Of a stretch of 64,000 bases of DNA, positions 44,198 through 54,171 are shown in pieces; positions within the stretch are counted from its first letter, which is position 1; each line of letters opens with the position of its first letter. Made by a program: the position numbers and the translations under genes. The notes below the pieces were generated by a model. It was not told where the DNA came from. It ran no database searches and saw only the letters and a list, made by a program, of their open reading frames with translations. Source of the stretch: Flavivirga spongiicola (GTDB lineage Bacteria > Bacteroidota > Bacteroidia > Flavobacteriales > Flavobacteriaceae); the NCBI RefSeq assembly GCF_030540825.1, contig NZ_JAUOEO010000001.1:1709001-1773000 (forward strand). The letters run 5' to 3'.

Positions 44198-47100
44198 TTA
44201 ATTAAAAACAATCTTTTTGGTGAGCACCTCATTCATTTCCGTTCTTAAACATATTATATAGGCTCCCGTTGATATATTATCAAATCTAAAACCATTCTCT
44301 AAACTTTCTGTTGGTACATTTTCAACTTCTAAAACGGTTTGACCCCTCATATTGATTAAGGCCAGTTTTTTGACCTGGCTATTCAACTTTTTAGCAAACA
44401 GTGTATTGGTCTTATTCTGATAATAAATATAATTCTCTGTAAATGTCGCCTCTTCTGCACTCAAAGTTTTAGCTTCATTTTGGAAAACCATCTCAAATCT
44501 GGTATTAAACTTTCCTGCCTCCGATTGAAACTCGTATGCTGAGCCACTTCTTAAATCAAAATAAGTACCTGTTAGGTTGTCCCTTAGATAAACTTCTTGC
44601 CCTTCTTCTAAATTCTCCGTTTCTGTTATCTTAATCTCAAACGTATTATCTCCTGAAGATTTAAAGTTTAACGGTATGGCCTTATCTTCTGTAATTGGGC
44701 TATAGGCTTGCATATTCATATTCTTGCCCTCTAAACCTAAATTAAAATCGTTGTTATTGGACTCGTCACATTCTGCATCATAGCCGTAATCAAAACCATC
44801 TGTGGTGGTTTCGCTAAAGCCTAAAAGTAATTCTCTTCGGGTCTTGGGTCCCACAATCGAATTAAATTCTAACCGGATTTTCTGCATAACATTATTCTCT
44901 TTACTTTCTTTAGAAGTGTTACCTTTTTTAGATTTTGTATTACTCGATTTCAGGAACGATGACCCATTATTATAGGTTCCATCTGCATCGGATTCTTTTA
45001 TAAATATTCGCTGGCTGTTATTAAACTCTACATCTCCATCTGCTATAATCTCCGTAACAAACCCCTGACCAACCGGAAGGTATCTTGAAGGCGTTACAGT
45101 CCCGTCCTGGGAACCGTTATGTGCTCCATATATGCCTACAAATTGGTAGGCTCTTGTAGATCCCAATTTATTTACTTGCGCGTAGCCGCCTTTGTACTCA
45201 TTAAGATGATGTGAATCTCCAGCCCATTGTTGCCATAATTGTAACGTACCATCTATTACCCCTGCATTGTCATCAATGAATTTATGGATGTCCAAGGCCG
45301 ATGGGTACGGGTTCCCTAATAGATACTCCGTTTTGGATACCTGCGAAACAGACCCTGGGCCACCTTTATCGGTAACATTTATTAATATAGTACCATTATT
45401 TGGTTTCCCTTCAAAAATATATTGTTGCTTTATACCGGCATTCCCTGTACCTTTTTGTGTGTAACCAACTCCCGGTTCCAATGGCGTACTTGGTGAATGA
45501 AATGCCCAATCCCAATACGTCAAAGCATTTTTGTAAGTATAAATCCAATACGTACTAATTTTTCCAGCTTCATCATAGGCAGAAGTAAAGGACAAATTAA
45601 CTCCGGATTCATCTTTTATCATATTTAAGTTAAATGGTGTATTATTAGTGTTATTTGTTGATGCATTATTATCTGTTAAGTTTGTAATGCCTGTGGCTCC
45701 TACTGGCGAAGACCAATAGTTGTACCTATATACATTAGAGGTTCCTTCTTGGCGCCTTAAAAGCTTGCCTGTCGCCGAGGTAACCAGATCACTGTTTACA
45801 GTTTGAATTAACTGGCAGTCATCTTCTAAGTTAAGTGTTCCATTTAACTCTAAATACCATGTGTTTCGTATTAAATGATCTCCAGTTACAGTTAGTGTAC
45901 TTCCATCATCTATAATTAGACCTAATGTATTAAGCGAACTTGAAATTTTTATGTCATTAGAAATTTTTACGATATACCAATCTTTGTCTTGAGCTATATT
46001 CTCTATATCCCAAACATCGCCATGCAGCCAAGTATCCTGATCAGTCCAATCTCCATTACTAAAAGTTACATAAGGCAACGGCGTTGTTTGCTCCTGAACG
46101 GTAGTTATATTATTCATTATGATGGTATTATCATTTTGAGAGTAATCCAATACTTGATTCGAATTAATTTCAGTCATAGGGTAGTATGCAATCAAGTTAG
46201 TCCATGGTATTGTTGCACTTGTGGCTATGTCTTCAATGTCTTTTATGACAATAGCACCTCTAACATTTCCGGAGTTATTTTCAATTTCCTGATATATCAT
46301 GCCCTGGACTTGAGATTCTGTTATAGCCTTATTAAAAACTCTTATCTCGTCAATCTCTCCGTTAAAATACTGCCTATTTGAAATTGATTTTGAAATTCGA
46401 CCAACTTCAAAGTTCCCCGTCCATTTATTTGTAGTTAAAATATTCGCTCCAATTTGATTATTATTAACATCTCTTTTAATCTGTTCGCCATCAATATAAA
46501 TTATTTGCTCACCAGTGATACTAGAAAAAATTCCGGTAACATGATGCCACTCATCATAATTGATTTCACCTCCACTAATGCTCTTTGAAATATCTGCTGA
46601 TGTTTTTATGCTAAAAAAAACTTCATTTCCGTTTTTTATAAATAGTCTACAAGCTGTATCCTCACCTGCTATTGTTGCTTTTGGGACACCAGTATTTGCT
46701 GTATCAATCTTTATCCATGCCATAATAGTGACTTCACCTAAACCATTCAAAATGCTATTCCCACTCAAAAAATCATCCACCCCGTCAAAATCCACAGAAG
46801 CCGATGTTGGGTAAATAACTGCGGGAATATCCCGATAATCCAAGTCACCACCTGAATTCAAATTGGAATCAGAATCCGGAAGTATAGATAAATCAGTGGG
46901 ATCTTCAATATCTTCATTAACATCCCAACTACTGTCGTTAACACCATTTGTTTCAAAAGGATTAATTAGCCCATCATCATCCACGTCGGCAGCCGTACTA
47001 GAGTTTGCCATTCCATTTTCCTCGATATCATTATAGTCATCATTATCACTATTTAAATCTTTATAATCTGGAACTCCATCAGAATCTGTATCCACAGGTA

Positions 47101-47944
47101 TTAAACCTGTTCCATAGTTGTCCCATAATCCAATATAAGGACCAGAAGTATTAACCACCCCACTTGGAAGCAAATACCCTAAAGTTGTTTGTGCTTCAAC
47201 ATTATCCGGGATTCCGTCATTATCGCTATCTATATCTATCTTATCTTCAAAACCATCTCCATCAGAATTTACATTACAAGACGGTTCTTCTACAATAGCA
47301 ATACTAAAATCATCAATCAAATTACCAACACTAATTGAACCTGATGAGGTACTTACTGCTTCGATAATAAAGAAGGTTGTGTCTTGTCCATCTGGCACGT
47401 CATAAATACCGGTGTGGGTTCCCCAGGCCGTATTATCATTAGACATGGTTTCTACTATGGAAGCTGATGCTAAATCTGCACCAATCCTTACTTGAGCTAC
47501 ATCACTTCCGTCTCTTCCTCTATGTTTAACCGACCATTGAACTTTTGATCCTCCAGAAATACACAATTCTTGGTATAATGCTGCTGTTTGGTTAGCATTA
47601 AGCTCTGCCAATTGGTTACCATGGCTAGCTGGAGTACCTAAAAAGCCGCTATACCATAATTCTATTTGCTTATCCGCAGCTGTCGTTTTCCAACCGGGCA
47701 CATCATTTTCGTGAAATAAGAGCCATGTCCCCGTATTAACAGATGGCTCCTCAAAACTTCCATTTATTGCATTTTCAGCACAATATACCACACCACATTC
47801 TATAGCGTCTAGAATCCCATCATTATCATCATCTACATCAACTGAATCTTGAATTCCATCTCCATCTGTATCTTGCGCCATACTAGTATTTACCGTAAAC
47901 AATACGATTACAAATAGCACTTTATAAAGCAGCCTTTTTTTCAT
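44198..47944 (-). CDS. large LamG-domain surface protein with T9SS type C sorting signal (paralogue 2)
   Basis: This 1248-residue protein has the same plan as its neighbour: signal peptide (VLFVIVLFTVNTSMAQ), Asp-rich TSP3-like repeats (DTDGDGIQDSVDVDDDNDG), a LamG jelly roll at about 390-570 (VDFDGVDDFLSGNSIL; MAWIKID; DEWHHVTGIF), a shared long C-terminal region, and a type C sorting domain identical to paralogue 1. Its residue ~30-220 segment differs from paralogue 1 and looks like a separate carbohydrate-binding-type jelly roll (NGSFEEPSVNTGTWLLFHEN; QIELWYSGFLG). The two N-terminal halves have diverged while the C-terminal halves are kept the same. Confidence 0.88.
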   Translation of the reverse strand: MKKRLLYKVLFVIVLFTVNTSMAQDTDGDGIQDSVDVDDDNDGILDAIECGVVYCAENAINGSFEEPSVNTGTWLLFHENDVPGWKTTAADKQIELWYSGFLGTPASHGNQLAELNANQTAALYQELCISGGSKVQWSVKHRGRDGSDVAQVRIGADLASASIVETMSNDNTAWGTHTGIYDVPDGQDTTFFIIEAVSTSSGSISVGNLIDDFSIAIVEEPSCNVNSDGDGFEDKIDIDSDNDGIPDNVEAQTTLGYLLPSGVVNTSGPYIGLWDNYGTGLIPVDTDSDGVPDYKDLNSDNDDYNDIEENGMANSSTAADVDDDGLINPFETNGVNDSSWDVNEDIEDPTDLSILPDSDSNLNSGGDLDYRDIPAVIYPTSASVDFDGVDDFLSGNSILNGLGEVTIMAWIKIDTANTGVPKATIAGEDTACRLFIKNGNEVFFSIKTSADISKSISGGEINYDEWHHVTGIFSSITGEQIIYIDGEQIKRDVNNNQIGANILTTNKWTGNFEVGRISKSISNRQYFNGEIDEIRVFNKAITESQVQGMIYQEIENNSGNVRGAIVIKDIEDIATSATIPWTNLIAYYPMTEINSNQVLDYSQNDNTIIMNNITTVQEQTTPLPYVTFSNGDWTDQDTWLHGDVWDIENIAQDKDWYIVKISNDIKISSSLNTLGLIIDDGSTLTVTGDHLIRNTWYLELNGTLNLEDDCQLIQTVNSDLVTSATGKLLRRQEGTSNVYRYNYWSSPVGATGITNLTDNNASTNNTNNTPFNLNMIKDESGVNLSFTSAYDEAGKISTYWIYTYKNALTYWDWAFHSPSTPLEPGVGYTQKGTGNAGIKQQYIFEGKPNNGTILINVTDKGGPGSVSQVSKTEYLLGNPYPSALDIHKFIDDNAGVIDGTLQLWQQWAGDSHHLNEYKGGYAQVNKLGSTRAYQFVGIYGAHNGSQDGTVTPSRYLPVGQGFVTEIIADGDVEFNNSQRIFIKESDADGTYNNGSSFLKSSNTKSKKGNTSKESKENNVMQKIRLEFNSIVGPKTRRELLLGFSETTTDGFDYGYDAECDESNNNDFNLGLEGKNMNMQAYSPITEDKAIPLNFKSSGDNTFEIKITETENLEEGQEVYLRDNLTGTYFDLRSGSAYEFQSEAGKFNTRFEMVFQNEAKTLSAEEATFTENYIYYQNKTNTLFAKKLNSQVKKLALINMRGQTVLEVENVPTESLENGFRFDNISTGAYIICLRTEMNEVLTKKIVFN

Positions 47945-48309
47945 AGGTTAAATTTTTTAATAGATTTAAAGCTCTATTTTAATTTAATACTGCAAACCGT
48001 ACTTTTAGTAAAATGGATTAACTGTAATAAAAATTTTGAGGGAAATTTATTTCACCCTTGAAACTATATTACTTTCAAGATTGAACGTAGCAATAGTACT
48101 ACAACATTATCAAAAATCAAAGAAAAAACTGTATTTTTTATCGATTAAACGCAAATAAAACCGACAAAAACCATAACATCTTTTAGAATACACCAATTAA
48201 ATCACATGCAAAACACCTAGTTATCAGTAGATTATATTAAAAAAACAAGTAAAGTGTTCTATTTTTCTTTTGATACCCGATTTAAATTTGAAAAATCGTT
48301 GTCAAAAAA
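47945..48309. other. gap upstream of LamG paralogue 2
   Basis: 365 bp of AT-rich DNA between radA and the paralogue 2 start, both on the minus strand. It should hold the paralogue 2 promoter. Apart from faint similarity to the 43646-44197 gap, I see no feature. Confidence 0.4.
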
Positions 48310-49668
48310 TCAGATTATACTGTCAACCAAATCTTCAATTTTAGAAATGAGTTGAATTTTAATGACCGTGTTTTTTAAAGAAATTTTATTGTATTTGGAC
48401 ACAAAAATGGTGGAGAATCCTAATTTTTCGGCTTCTAAAATACGCTGCTCCACACGTTGAACAGGGCGAATTTCTCCAGACAAGCCAACCTCAGCAGCAA
48501 AGCAAAAATCCTTCTGCAATGCCATATCCTCGCTAGAGGATAGTATAGCAGCCACAACAGCCAAATCGATAGCTGGATCGTCAACCGTAATACCTCCTGT
48601 AATATTTAAAAACACATCCTTAGCTCCCAATCTAAACCCAGCACGTTTTTCTAATACAGCTAATAACATATTGAGGCGTTTTGCATTAAAACCAGTGGCA
48701 CTCCGTTGTGGCGTTCCATAAACTGCAGTACTCACTAAAGCTTGTACTTCTATCATTAATGGACGCATGCCTTCTAAGGTTGCTGCTATAGCATTTCCAG
48801 ACAATTCTTCATCTTTTTTAGAGATTAAAATCTCTGATGGATTAGAAACCTCTCGAAGTCCAGAGCCTTGCATTTCGTATATGCCCAATTCATTAGTAGA
48901 TCCAAAACGATTTTTATTAGCTCTTAAAATTCTAAATACGTGATTACGATCTCCTTCAAATTGCAACACGGTATCCACCATATGTTCCAATATTTTGGGT
49001 CCTGCAATATGTCCATCTTTAGTAATATGACCGATCAACAAAACGGGTGTTGCTGTTTCTTTAGCAAACTTTATAAGCTCTGTAGTACATTCTTTTATCT
49101 GAGAAATACTTCCTGAAGAAGATTCTATATAATCACTATGAAGTGTTTGAATAGAATCAATAATAACAATATCGGGCTCTAAAGCTTCTATTTGTTTGAA
49201 TATATTTTGTGTTTTAGTTTCAGTTAATATATAACAATGATTATTATTAGGGTTAATACGCTCTGCTCTCATTTTTATTTGTTTCTGGCTTTCTTCACCA
49301 GAAACATATAAGGTTTTATAAGGAAGTTTTAATGAAATTTGTAATAATAAAGTACTTTTCCCAATTCCAGGCTCACCACCTAATAATGTTAATGACCCAG
49401 GCACTATACCTCCCCCTAATACGCGATTAAACTCTCCATCGAATGTATTAAGTCGTGGTTCTTTAGAAAGATCTATATCTTTAATTCGTAATGGAACGGC
49501 TGTTTTTTTTACAGCAGATGTTGGAGACTTCCAATCACTCTTTTCTGGTTTTTGAATAACCTCTTCAACTATTGTATTCCACTCTTTACAGGCATTGCAT
49601 TGTCCTTGCCATTTCGCATATTGTGTACCACAGTTTTGACAAAAAAAAGTCGTTTTCACCTTTACCAT
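48310..49668 (-). CDS. radA: DNA repair protein RadA
   Basis: A 452-residue branch-migration helicase related to RecA and Lon. It has an N-terminal zinc finger (Cys10, Cys13, Cys24, Cys27), Walker A GEPGIGKST at 98-106, Walker B in IVIIDSIQ near 175, the RadA-specific KNRFG motif near residue 251, and a C-terminal Lon-like domain with GGITVDDPAIDLAVVAAILSS. It acts on recombination intermediates. It is last in a minus-strand series panC-panD-flippase-hydrolase-radA, 44 bp after the hydrolase. Confidence 0.97.
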   Translation of the reverse strand: MVKVKTTFFCQNCGTQYAKWQGQCNACKEWNTIVEEVIQKPEKSDWKSPTSAVKKTAVPLRIKDIDLSKEPRLNTFDGEFNRVLGGGIVPGSLTLLGGEPGIGKSTLLLQISLKLPYKTLYVSGEESQKQIKMRAERINPNNNHCYILTETKTQNIFKQIEALEPDIVIIDSIQTLHSDYIESSSGSISQIKECTTELIKFAKETATPVLLIGHITKDGHIAGPKILEHMVDTVLQFEGDRNHVFRILRANKNRFGSTNELGIYEMQGSGLREVSNPSEILISKKDEELSGNAIAATLEGMRPLMIEVQALVSTAVYGTPQRSATGFNAKRLNMLLAVLEKRAGFRLGAKDVFLNITGGITVDDPAIDLAVVAAILSSSEDMALQKDFCFAAEVGLSGEIRPVQRVEQRILEAEKLGFSTIFVSKYNKISLKNTVIKIQLISKIEDLVDSII

Positions 49669-49712
49669 TTAACCCTTTTGGAATTTAGAAATTGAGATTT
49701 GAAATGTCATTA

Positions 49713-50861
49713 TTAATAACCAAAATCTTCTTTAATTAAATTTACTTTCTCAATCAGTAAGTCTTTTGTGATACCGGCAATTTCTTTTAAAGTAAAAGCC
49801 GTTTCATAGGTACGCATTGCCTTTTTCGGTTCACCCATTTCTTCATAAAAACGTGCTAAATAATACCCTCCTAAGAGTGTTTTCGGATATTGATCTCGAG
49901 CCATTTTACCTAACGCCTCATAATATTCATATTGTTCGGTTTTTTCAATGGCTGCCGAAATAGCTTTAAAATCATTAATTAGAATTTGCTTTTCAAGACC
50001 AAATAAACCGTTAATAGTTTGATATTTTTCAACCAAATATTCTACCGGAGAATTTTCTAATTCAAGTATGGTCTCTTTATATTCCTTTTTACTAATAGGC
50101 TGAAATACTCTAAAAATATTTTCAATGGCATTCGGTAGCGCATGTAAAGGTGCCGAGTAATAAGAGGGCGTTTCAAAACTATTAAAACTATAATTTAAGT
50201 TCTCATTCTCTATAGCAGAAATATCTTTATTTAAAGCTTCGGTCATTCCTTTTATAGAGTTTGGATCATTTTTAGTATTTGCTAAATAATAGAATAATTT
50301 AGACTCCAAATTAGCCAATCGCTCTGGAAGGTAATCTATCATATTCGGAGCTAATTCCGGACTAACCGCAATATAACCCTGAAACAATGGCTTAGGTTTT
50401 AATAAAAAATAATTAATAAAATTAGCTGTTTCTCCATGACCTACAACTACTCTAAAAGGAGTCGTTCTATATGTTTTTTCTATATATGGAATAAGCTCCA
50501 TCCCAATAAACTCAAAGAAGCTTGATCCAGTATCAATTGGTAAAGAGTTTTGTTCAGAATACAGGCAATCATCAAATCGTTTCTCAACCTGATTAATCCC
50601 TACAATAATAGATTCTGGCATATCTTCCCAATAGGAATAGTAATCTACATTTCCAGTAACAGCCTCGAATAGATAATCGCCATCAAATACAATAAATAAT
50701 GGGTAATTTTTATCCTCATTACTATTATAACCTCGGGGTAATTGTATTTTAAGCTCTCTAGACTCTCCTAATTTTGAAGATTCAATAGCTTCATATTTAA
50801 CTTGAGCTTCAGTTAAATGGGTAGATACTACAAACAGTAAAACGTAAAATATTTGCTTCAT
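49713..50861 (-). CDS. exported esterase D-like alpha/beta-hydrolase-fold protein lacking the serine nucleophile
   Basis: A 382-residue protein with a signal peptide (IFYVLLFVVSTHLTEAQ), an esterase D/enterochelin-esterase-like fold (ELKIQLPRGYNSNEDKNYP; LFIVFDGDYLF; IIVGINQVEKRFDDCLY), and a C-terminal TPR-like helical tail from about 300 (GKMARDQYPKTLLGGYYLAR). At the nucleophile elbow, where G-H-S-x-G is expected, it reads GHGET at 141-145, so Ser is replaced by Gly143. It may therefore be a non-catalytic binding protein. Position between radA and the flippase-like gene gives no clear role. Confidence 0.8.
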   Translation of the reverse strand: MKQIFYVLLFVVSTHLTEAQVKYEAIESSKLGESRELKIQLPRGYNSNEDKNYPLFIVFDGDYLFEAVTGNVDYYSYWEDMPESIIVGINQVEKRFDDCLYSEQNSLPIDTGSSFFEFIGMELIPYIEKTYRTTPFRVVVGHGETANFINYFLLKPKPLFQGYIAVSPELAPNMIDYLPERLANLESKLFYYLANTKNDPNSIKGMTEALNKDISAIENENLNYSFNSFETPSYYSAPLHALPNAIENIFRVFQPISKKEYKETILELENSPVEYLVEKYQTINGLFGLEKQILINDFKAISAAIEKTEQYEYYEALGKMARDQYPKTLLGGYYLARFYEEMGEPKKAMRTYETAFTLKEIAGITKDLLIEKVNLIKEDFGY

Positions 50862-50959
50862 TTTGAATAAATGATTAGAAATTTGATATTGGCAAGGTAA
50901 TAAATAATGGGAGAGATTAAAAGCAAAGTTTTGCAGCCTCCACAGAATTTTTTAAACTT

Positions 50960-51919
50960 CTATTTTGATCTTTTTCTATTGTAAATGGGTAAAAAAATAA
51001 AGGACAAGACTCCCAAAATAAAAATCATAAGAGTTTGAGACGACCATATAATCCAACCAAAAGCATAACTAGGATCTTTGGGTAATCCAAATAACAATAA
51101 AGCTCCTAAAACAGCCGCTGGATAGAAAAACACCCCTCCATTTGTTGCAGCAATTGTAAAACTAGCTGCAATAAACGCAATAACTACGGCTCCTAATGAA
51201 ATTCCATGCAAATCTTCAACGGCAAATGTTGTAACATAAAACATAAGGACATACATACCCCATATAAATAATGTATGAAGAATAAAAGGCCATTTGTTTT
51301 TCATTTTAAAAATACTCAAAAGACCTTCTTTCAATCCAATCAAAAAGGTTTTAATCTTTAATGCTATTTTTGATTGACTTTGTCTTATATAAAAAAACAA
51401 AATTCCAAAAAATAAAATGGCCAAAATTGCGTACAAAATTAATTTTGCCGATGGGATTGATTTCTCCAAAAGTTGAAAAATAAAGTCAAATTGAAGAACT
51501 AGTGTTACAACTATAATACCAAGCATAACTATTAAATCTGCTATACGTTCTGCTACTATCGTTCCAAACCCTTTTTCAAATGGAACATCTTCATAATTAG
51601 TTAAAACAGCTGCCCTTAAAACTTCTCCCGATCTTGGAATTCCGTAATTAGCTAGATATGTAATAAATACAGCCATAATACTATTGGGCAATTTTACTTT
51701 ATAGCCCATTGGCTCTAAGAGGTACTGCCATCTATAAGCTCTTGATAGATGACTTAACAAGCCAAAAAAGATCCCCAATAACACCCACCAATAATTAGCA
51801 CTTTTAAAATAAGGAACAATTGTAGATATTGGTATCTTAGAAAACATATACCATCCAAATCCTATGGCCAATAAAAGCGGAATTGAAATTTTTAAAGCCT
51901 TTTTTGCTGTATTATTCAA
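50960..51919 (-). CDS. lysylphosphatidylglycerol synthase transmembrane-type (flippase-like) protein
   Basis: A 319-residue inner membrane protein with about eight hydrophobic spans and the UPF0104/LPG_synthase_TM pattern (SRAYRWQYLLEPMGYKV near 60; YGIPRSGEVLRAAVLTNYEDVPFEKGFGTIVAERIADL near 93-130). The family includes the flippase half of MprF, but no aminoacyl transferase half is present, so lipid lysinylation is unlikely. It starts 3 bp after panD and is probably in the same operon, which is a common arrangement in Bacteroidota. The substrate is unknown. Confidence 0.85.
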   Translation of the reverse strand: MNNTAKKALKISIPLLLAIGFGWYMFSKIPISTIVPYFKSANYWWVLLGIFFGLLSHLSRAYRWQYLLEPMGYKVKLPNSIMAVFITYLANYGIPRSGEVLRAAVLTNYEDVPFEKGFGTIVAERIADLIVMLGIIVVTLVLQFDFIFQLLEKSIPSAKLILYAILAILFFGILFFYIRQSQSKIALKIKTFLIGLKEGLLSIFKMKNKWPFILHTLFIWGMYVLMFYVTTFAVEDLHGISLGAVVIAFIAASFTIAATNGGVFFYPAAVLGALLLFGLPKDPSYAFGWIIWSSQTLMIFILGVLSFIFLPIYNRKRSK

Positions 51920-51922
51920 AAT

Positions 51923-52273
51923 TTATTTTAATAAGTTTGTAGCCTCATCTGGAAAAACTAATGAGGGCTTAAAACCTTTAGCTACTTCAATATCCATAAA
52001 GGCATAAGTAATTAAAATTAATGTATCACCAACCGAAACTTTTCTAGCGGCTGCTCCGTTAAGGGTAATTTCTCCACTTTTACGCGGCCCGGGAATACAA
52101 TAAGTTTCTAAACGCTCTCCATTATCGTTATTAACAATTTGAACTTTTTCACCTTGTATAATATTGGCAGCTTCCATTAAGTCTTCATCAATAGTGATAC
52201 TACCTATATAATTGAGTTCTGCACCTGTGCATTTTACTCTGTGAATTTTAGATTTTACTACTTGAATTTGCAT
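51923..52273 (-). CDS. panD: aspartate 1-decarboxylase
   Basis: The 116-residue pyruvoyl enzyme makes beta-alanine from aspartate for pantothenate and CoA. The self-cleavage site is visible as Gly24-Ser25 in [12 protein letters not shown], where Ser25 becomes the pyruvoyl group. The active-site block [11 protein letters not shown] near residue 73 is present. It lies 13 bp downstream of panC, whose product uses its beta-alanine, so the two form a pathway operon. Confidence 0.97.
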   Translation of the reverse strand: MQIQVVKSKIHRVKCTGAELNYIGSITIDEDLMEAANIIQGEKVQIVNNDNGERLETYCIPGPRKSGEITLNGAAARKVSVGDTLILITYAFMDIEVAKGFKPSLVFPDEATNLLK

Positions 52274-52286
52274 GTGGCAAAGATAA

Positions 52287-53138
52287 TTAATTTAGTGCGA
52301 TATTATCAATAAGTCTAATATCATCTGCATATACTGCTATAAACGCTCTATATGATTTTTTGTTTGATTTTCGTTTAACCGGTTTTAAAGTTTTAACATC
52401 AGCGATAATAAAATATTCCAACTCTAATAAATCATGTTTTGTAAACTGATTTTCAACCCATTTCAATACTTTATTAGCACTATTTGTGCCAAAATGCTTT
52501 TTGGCAGTTGTTAAAGTTTCATAAATAAAAGGGACCACTTTTTTATACGCTGGTTTTAGTCGTGTATTACGCGAACTCATTGCTAAACCACTAGCCTCAC
52601 GATGTATTTTACAGCCAACGACATTAACCGGAATACGAGCTTTTTCAACTAGTTTTTTTATAATCTGCAATTGTTGAAAATCTTTCTCTCCAAAATACGC
52701 ATTATGGGGTTTCACAATATCGAAAAAACGTTTAACAACAGTACCTACTCCATCAAAATGTCCATCACGAAATTTACCTTCCATTTCAAATTCTAACCCC
52801 TCAAAATCAAAACTTTGGGAAACCGTTTTTCCTTCGTAAATATCATCAACTGTAGGTGCATAAACTATGATATCCTCTTTGCTAACAGTTTTAAGCAAGT
52901 CCAGATCATTCTTAAGTGTTCTTGGGTATTTTTCCAAGTCTTCGTGATTATCAAACTGTGTAGGATTAACAAAAATGCTAACAACCACTTTGTCATTATT
53001 ATCCAAAGCTTTCTTTACCAATTGTAAATGTCCTTCATGTAAAGCTCCCATAGTAGGGACCAACCCTAATGTTAACCGTTTCGTTTTTAAAACACCAATA
53101 GCTGTCGTAATTTGTTGTTTATCTGAGTAAAATTCCAC
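52287..53138 (-). CDS. panC: pantoate--beta-alanine ligase
   Basis: A 283-residue cytosolic ligase that joins pantoate and beta-alanine using ATP. Signature blocks are [15 protein letters not shown] near residue 28 (HIGH-like), [15 protein letters not shown] near 54, [16 protein letters not shown] near 148 and AMSSRNTRL near 186 (KMSKS-like). First gene of the panC-panD operon, divergent from the GlgA-like gene with 198 bp between them. Confidence 0.97.
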   Translation of the reverse strand: MEFYSDKQQITTAIGVLKTKRLTLGLVPTMGALHEGHLQLVKKALDNNDKVVVSIFVNPTQFDNHEDLEKYPRTLKNDLDLLKTVSKEDIIVYAPTVDDIYEGKTVSQSFDFEGLEFEMEGKFRDGHFDGVGTVVKRFFDIVKPHNAYFGEKDFQQLQIIKKLVEKARIPVNVVGCKIHREASGLAMSSRNTRLKPAYKKVVPFIYETLTTAKKHFGTNSANKVLKWVENQFTKHDLLELEYFIIADVKTLKPVKRKSNKKSYRAFIAVYADDIRLIDNIALN

Positions 53139-53201
53139 TTTTTAATAAAAAATTAACGCGTGCAAACTTAAGATTTTACAACCAATTTGCATAAAATTTT
53201 G

Positions 53202-53209
53202 TATTTTTG
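53202..53209 (+). promoter_or_regulatory. -7 promoter element upstream of the GlgA-like gene
   Basis: TATTTTTG matches TAnnTTTG and is followed by GCGTG. It would give a leader of about 120 bases before the ATG at 53337. The nearest upstream TTTG is only 12 bp away, too close for a normal -33 box. Confidence 0.35.
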
Positions 53210-53336
53210 CGTGTTTTTATTTTGATTTTTTAAAAGCGAGACCATCAAAAAAACAAGCTTTACAAAATTTCTCTTTAAAAAAAGACCCTTAATTGCTAGT
53301 TATATACGACCATAAAAAGTCAACAAAAACAAACAT

Positions 53337-54146
53337 ATGAAAGATAAGAGGATATTATATGTATCATCTGAAGTAGTTCCTTATTTACCAGAAACCGAAA
53401 TCTCTTCCATGTCTTTTGAAGCACCTAGATTGGTGAATCAACAAGGTGGTCAGATAAGAATATTCATGCCTCGATACGGCAATATAAATGAACGCAGACA
53501 TCAACTACATGAAGTTATCAGATTATCTGGTATAAACTTGGTGATAAATGATTTAGACATGCCTCTTATTATTAAAGTCGCGTCCATTCCTAAAGAACGC
53601 ATACAAGTCTACTTTATTGATAATGATGAATACTTCAAAAGAAAAGCAACGTTGACTGATGAAGCTGGCAAATTATTTTCAGATAATGATGAACGTGCTA
53701 TTTTCTTTGCAAAAGGTGTTATTGAAACCGTTAAGAAATTAAATTGGTCTCCAGATATTATTCATGTTCATGGCTGGCTGGCATCATTATTGCCTTTATA
53801 CTTGAAAGAATATTATAAAGATGAGCCTTTATTTAACGAAAGCAAAATTGTTACTTCGATTTATAATCAAAGTTTTAACAATACCTTAAATAAAGATATG
53901 CTTAATAAGATTAAATTTGACAACATAAATGAAGATGCTGTTAGTGTGCTTGAAGAACCAACATATAATAACTTAATGAAAGTTGCTGTTGATTATTCTG
54001 ATGCACTAATCGTGGGATCAGAAAGCATACCTGAAGATTTAAAATCCTATTTAGAAGCATCTAACAAACCTGTTTTAGAATACAAAAATAAAGATGAATT
54101 TGGTGAAGCTTACACAACATTTTTTAATACTAGCGTTTTAAGTTAA
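53337..54146 (+). CDS. truncated glycogen/starch synthase-like protein (GT5 N-terminal domain only)
   Basis: A 269-residue protein corresponding to the N-terminal Rossmann half of GlgA: LYVSSEVVPYLPETE near the start, IRIFMPRYGNINERR near 42, DIIHVHGWLASLLPLYLK near 140, and VDYSDALIVGSES near 222. The ADP-glucose-binding KTGGL motif is replaced by LPETEISSMS, and the whole C-terminal catalytic half is absent. It is therefore unlikely to make glycogen. From memory, Bacteroidota keep such short proteins next to panC and a DUF4270 gene, implying a conserved non-catalytic role. It leads a plus-strand group with the DUF4270 gene (25-bp gap). Confidence 0.85.
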   Translation: MKDKRILYVSSEVVPYLPETEISSMSFEAPRLVNQQGGQIRIFMPRYGNINERRHQLHEVIRLSGINLVINDLDMPLIIKVASIPKERIQVYFIDNDEYFKRKATLTDEAGKLFSDNDERAIFFAKGVIETVKKLNWSPDIIHVHGWLASLLPLYLKEYYKDEPLFNESKIVTSIYNQSFNNTLNKDMLNKIKFDNINEDAVSVLEEPTYNNLMKVAVDYSDALIVGSESIPEDLKSYLEASNKPVLEYKNKDEFGEAYTTFFNTSVLS

Positions 54147-54171
54147 CCCAATATATTCATTCAACATATAT

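Noticed and set aside
46560-46814. Plus-strand frames opposite the LamG paralogues
   Set aside because: They lie antisense to clear coding sequence, have no recognisable domain, and mirror the composition of the opposite strand.
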